From Prevotella sp. (GTDB lineage Bacteria > Bacteroidota > Bacteroidia > Bacteroidales > Bacteroidaceae), in NCBI GenBank assembly GCA_029054825.1, contig JAIDEM010000042.1:1-44277 (forward strand): 44,277 nt of DNA, read 5' to 3'. The stretch's first letter is position 1, and every line of letters begins with the position of its first letter. The notes below the pieces were generated by a model. The model saw nothing but the letters and a program-made list of their open reading frames with translations. It had not been told where the DNA came from and did no database searches. Made by a program: the position numbers and the translations under genes. Below, one piece after another: positions 44,179 to 44,277 of this stretch.

Positions 44179-44240
44179 AAGGAACTGTAATGCAGGAAAA
44201 AGCAAAACAAGAAATTGAAAAATTAATATTAGGTTAAGTT

Positions 44241-44277
44241 ATGAATGAAGTTATTTATCGTATTCAAAGACAAGGAA
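44241..44277 (+). CDS. start of an unknown gene, truncated by the window end
   Basis: ATG at 44241, reading MNEVIYRIQRQG to the window edge. It follows the previous short frame by 3 bases. Too short to identify. Confidence 0.3.
   Translation, partial: MNEVIYRIQRQG

Overview
The window looks like a chromosomal segment of a Bacteroidales bacterium, most probably from the Prevotella group. The reasons are: promoters of the Bacteroidetes type (TTG, 20 bases, TAnnTTTG) before several genes; many lipoproteins with acidic residues just after the lipobox cysteine; a NigD-like lipoprotein; a BtuG-like B12-binding propeller next to BtuB; single-chain glycyl-tRNA synthetase; and a Bacteroidetes-style block guaB, two parvulins, OstA-like protein, mutL. 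Species cannot be fixed from sequence alone.

Layout. 1-1874 is an AT-rich accessory edge: the 5' end of an IS982-type transposase running off the left edge, an unknown 155-aa protein and a RES-domain protein. 1875-6910 holds a NigD-like lipoprotein, an ECF sigma factor with a hybrid membrane-anchor/beta-barrel partner, and an orphan protein, separated by repeat-rich gaps. 6978-12486 is a vitamin B12 uptake operon: promoter, cobalamin riboswitch, btuB, btuG-like, btuF-like, btuC. No ATPase gene follows. 12547-14832 carries glyS and a lipoprotein FKBP isomerase. 15306-16589 is yaaA followed at once by an RNase H-fold protein in which all four catalytic acids appear replaced. 16698-18501 (minus) is a small AAA ATPase plus a DUF4435 (TOPRIM-like) protein, a PARIS-like pairing. 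18593-23577 has an EamA transporter, a CPA2 antiporter, a LolD-like ATPase and a CvfB-like RNA-binding protein that overlaps comEC tail to tail by 53 bases.

25438-25512 is tRNA-Val(TAC). 25793-39231 is a long minus-strand run: clpP, clpX, recQ, guaB, two parvulin PPIases, an OstA-like protein, mutL and vsr. The trigger-factor gene normally found before clpP is absent; a gene-free stretch of about 0.8 kb lies there instead, followed by an XRE-type controller without a usual start codon, and a 1167-aa single-chain restriction-modification enzyme. The right edge holds an internally deleted IS982 transposase remnant and short ORFs.

The least explained part is the intergenic DNA. I see at least four dispersed repeat families: (1) two arrays of four 22-bp units, each centred on an AAAGGTnACC dyad; (2) a composite repeat with a constant core flanked by GTTTAGT-type and ACCGCATA-type low-complexity arms; (3) a pair of about 95-bp repeats that each carry a -7 promoter box; (4) a 50-bp promoter cassette used both for the orphan 5693-6910 gene and for the B12 riboswitch operon. 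A 195-bp element with 17-bp terminal inverted repeats and a start codon placed in the loop of a 13-bp hairpin (29892-29922) also stand out.
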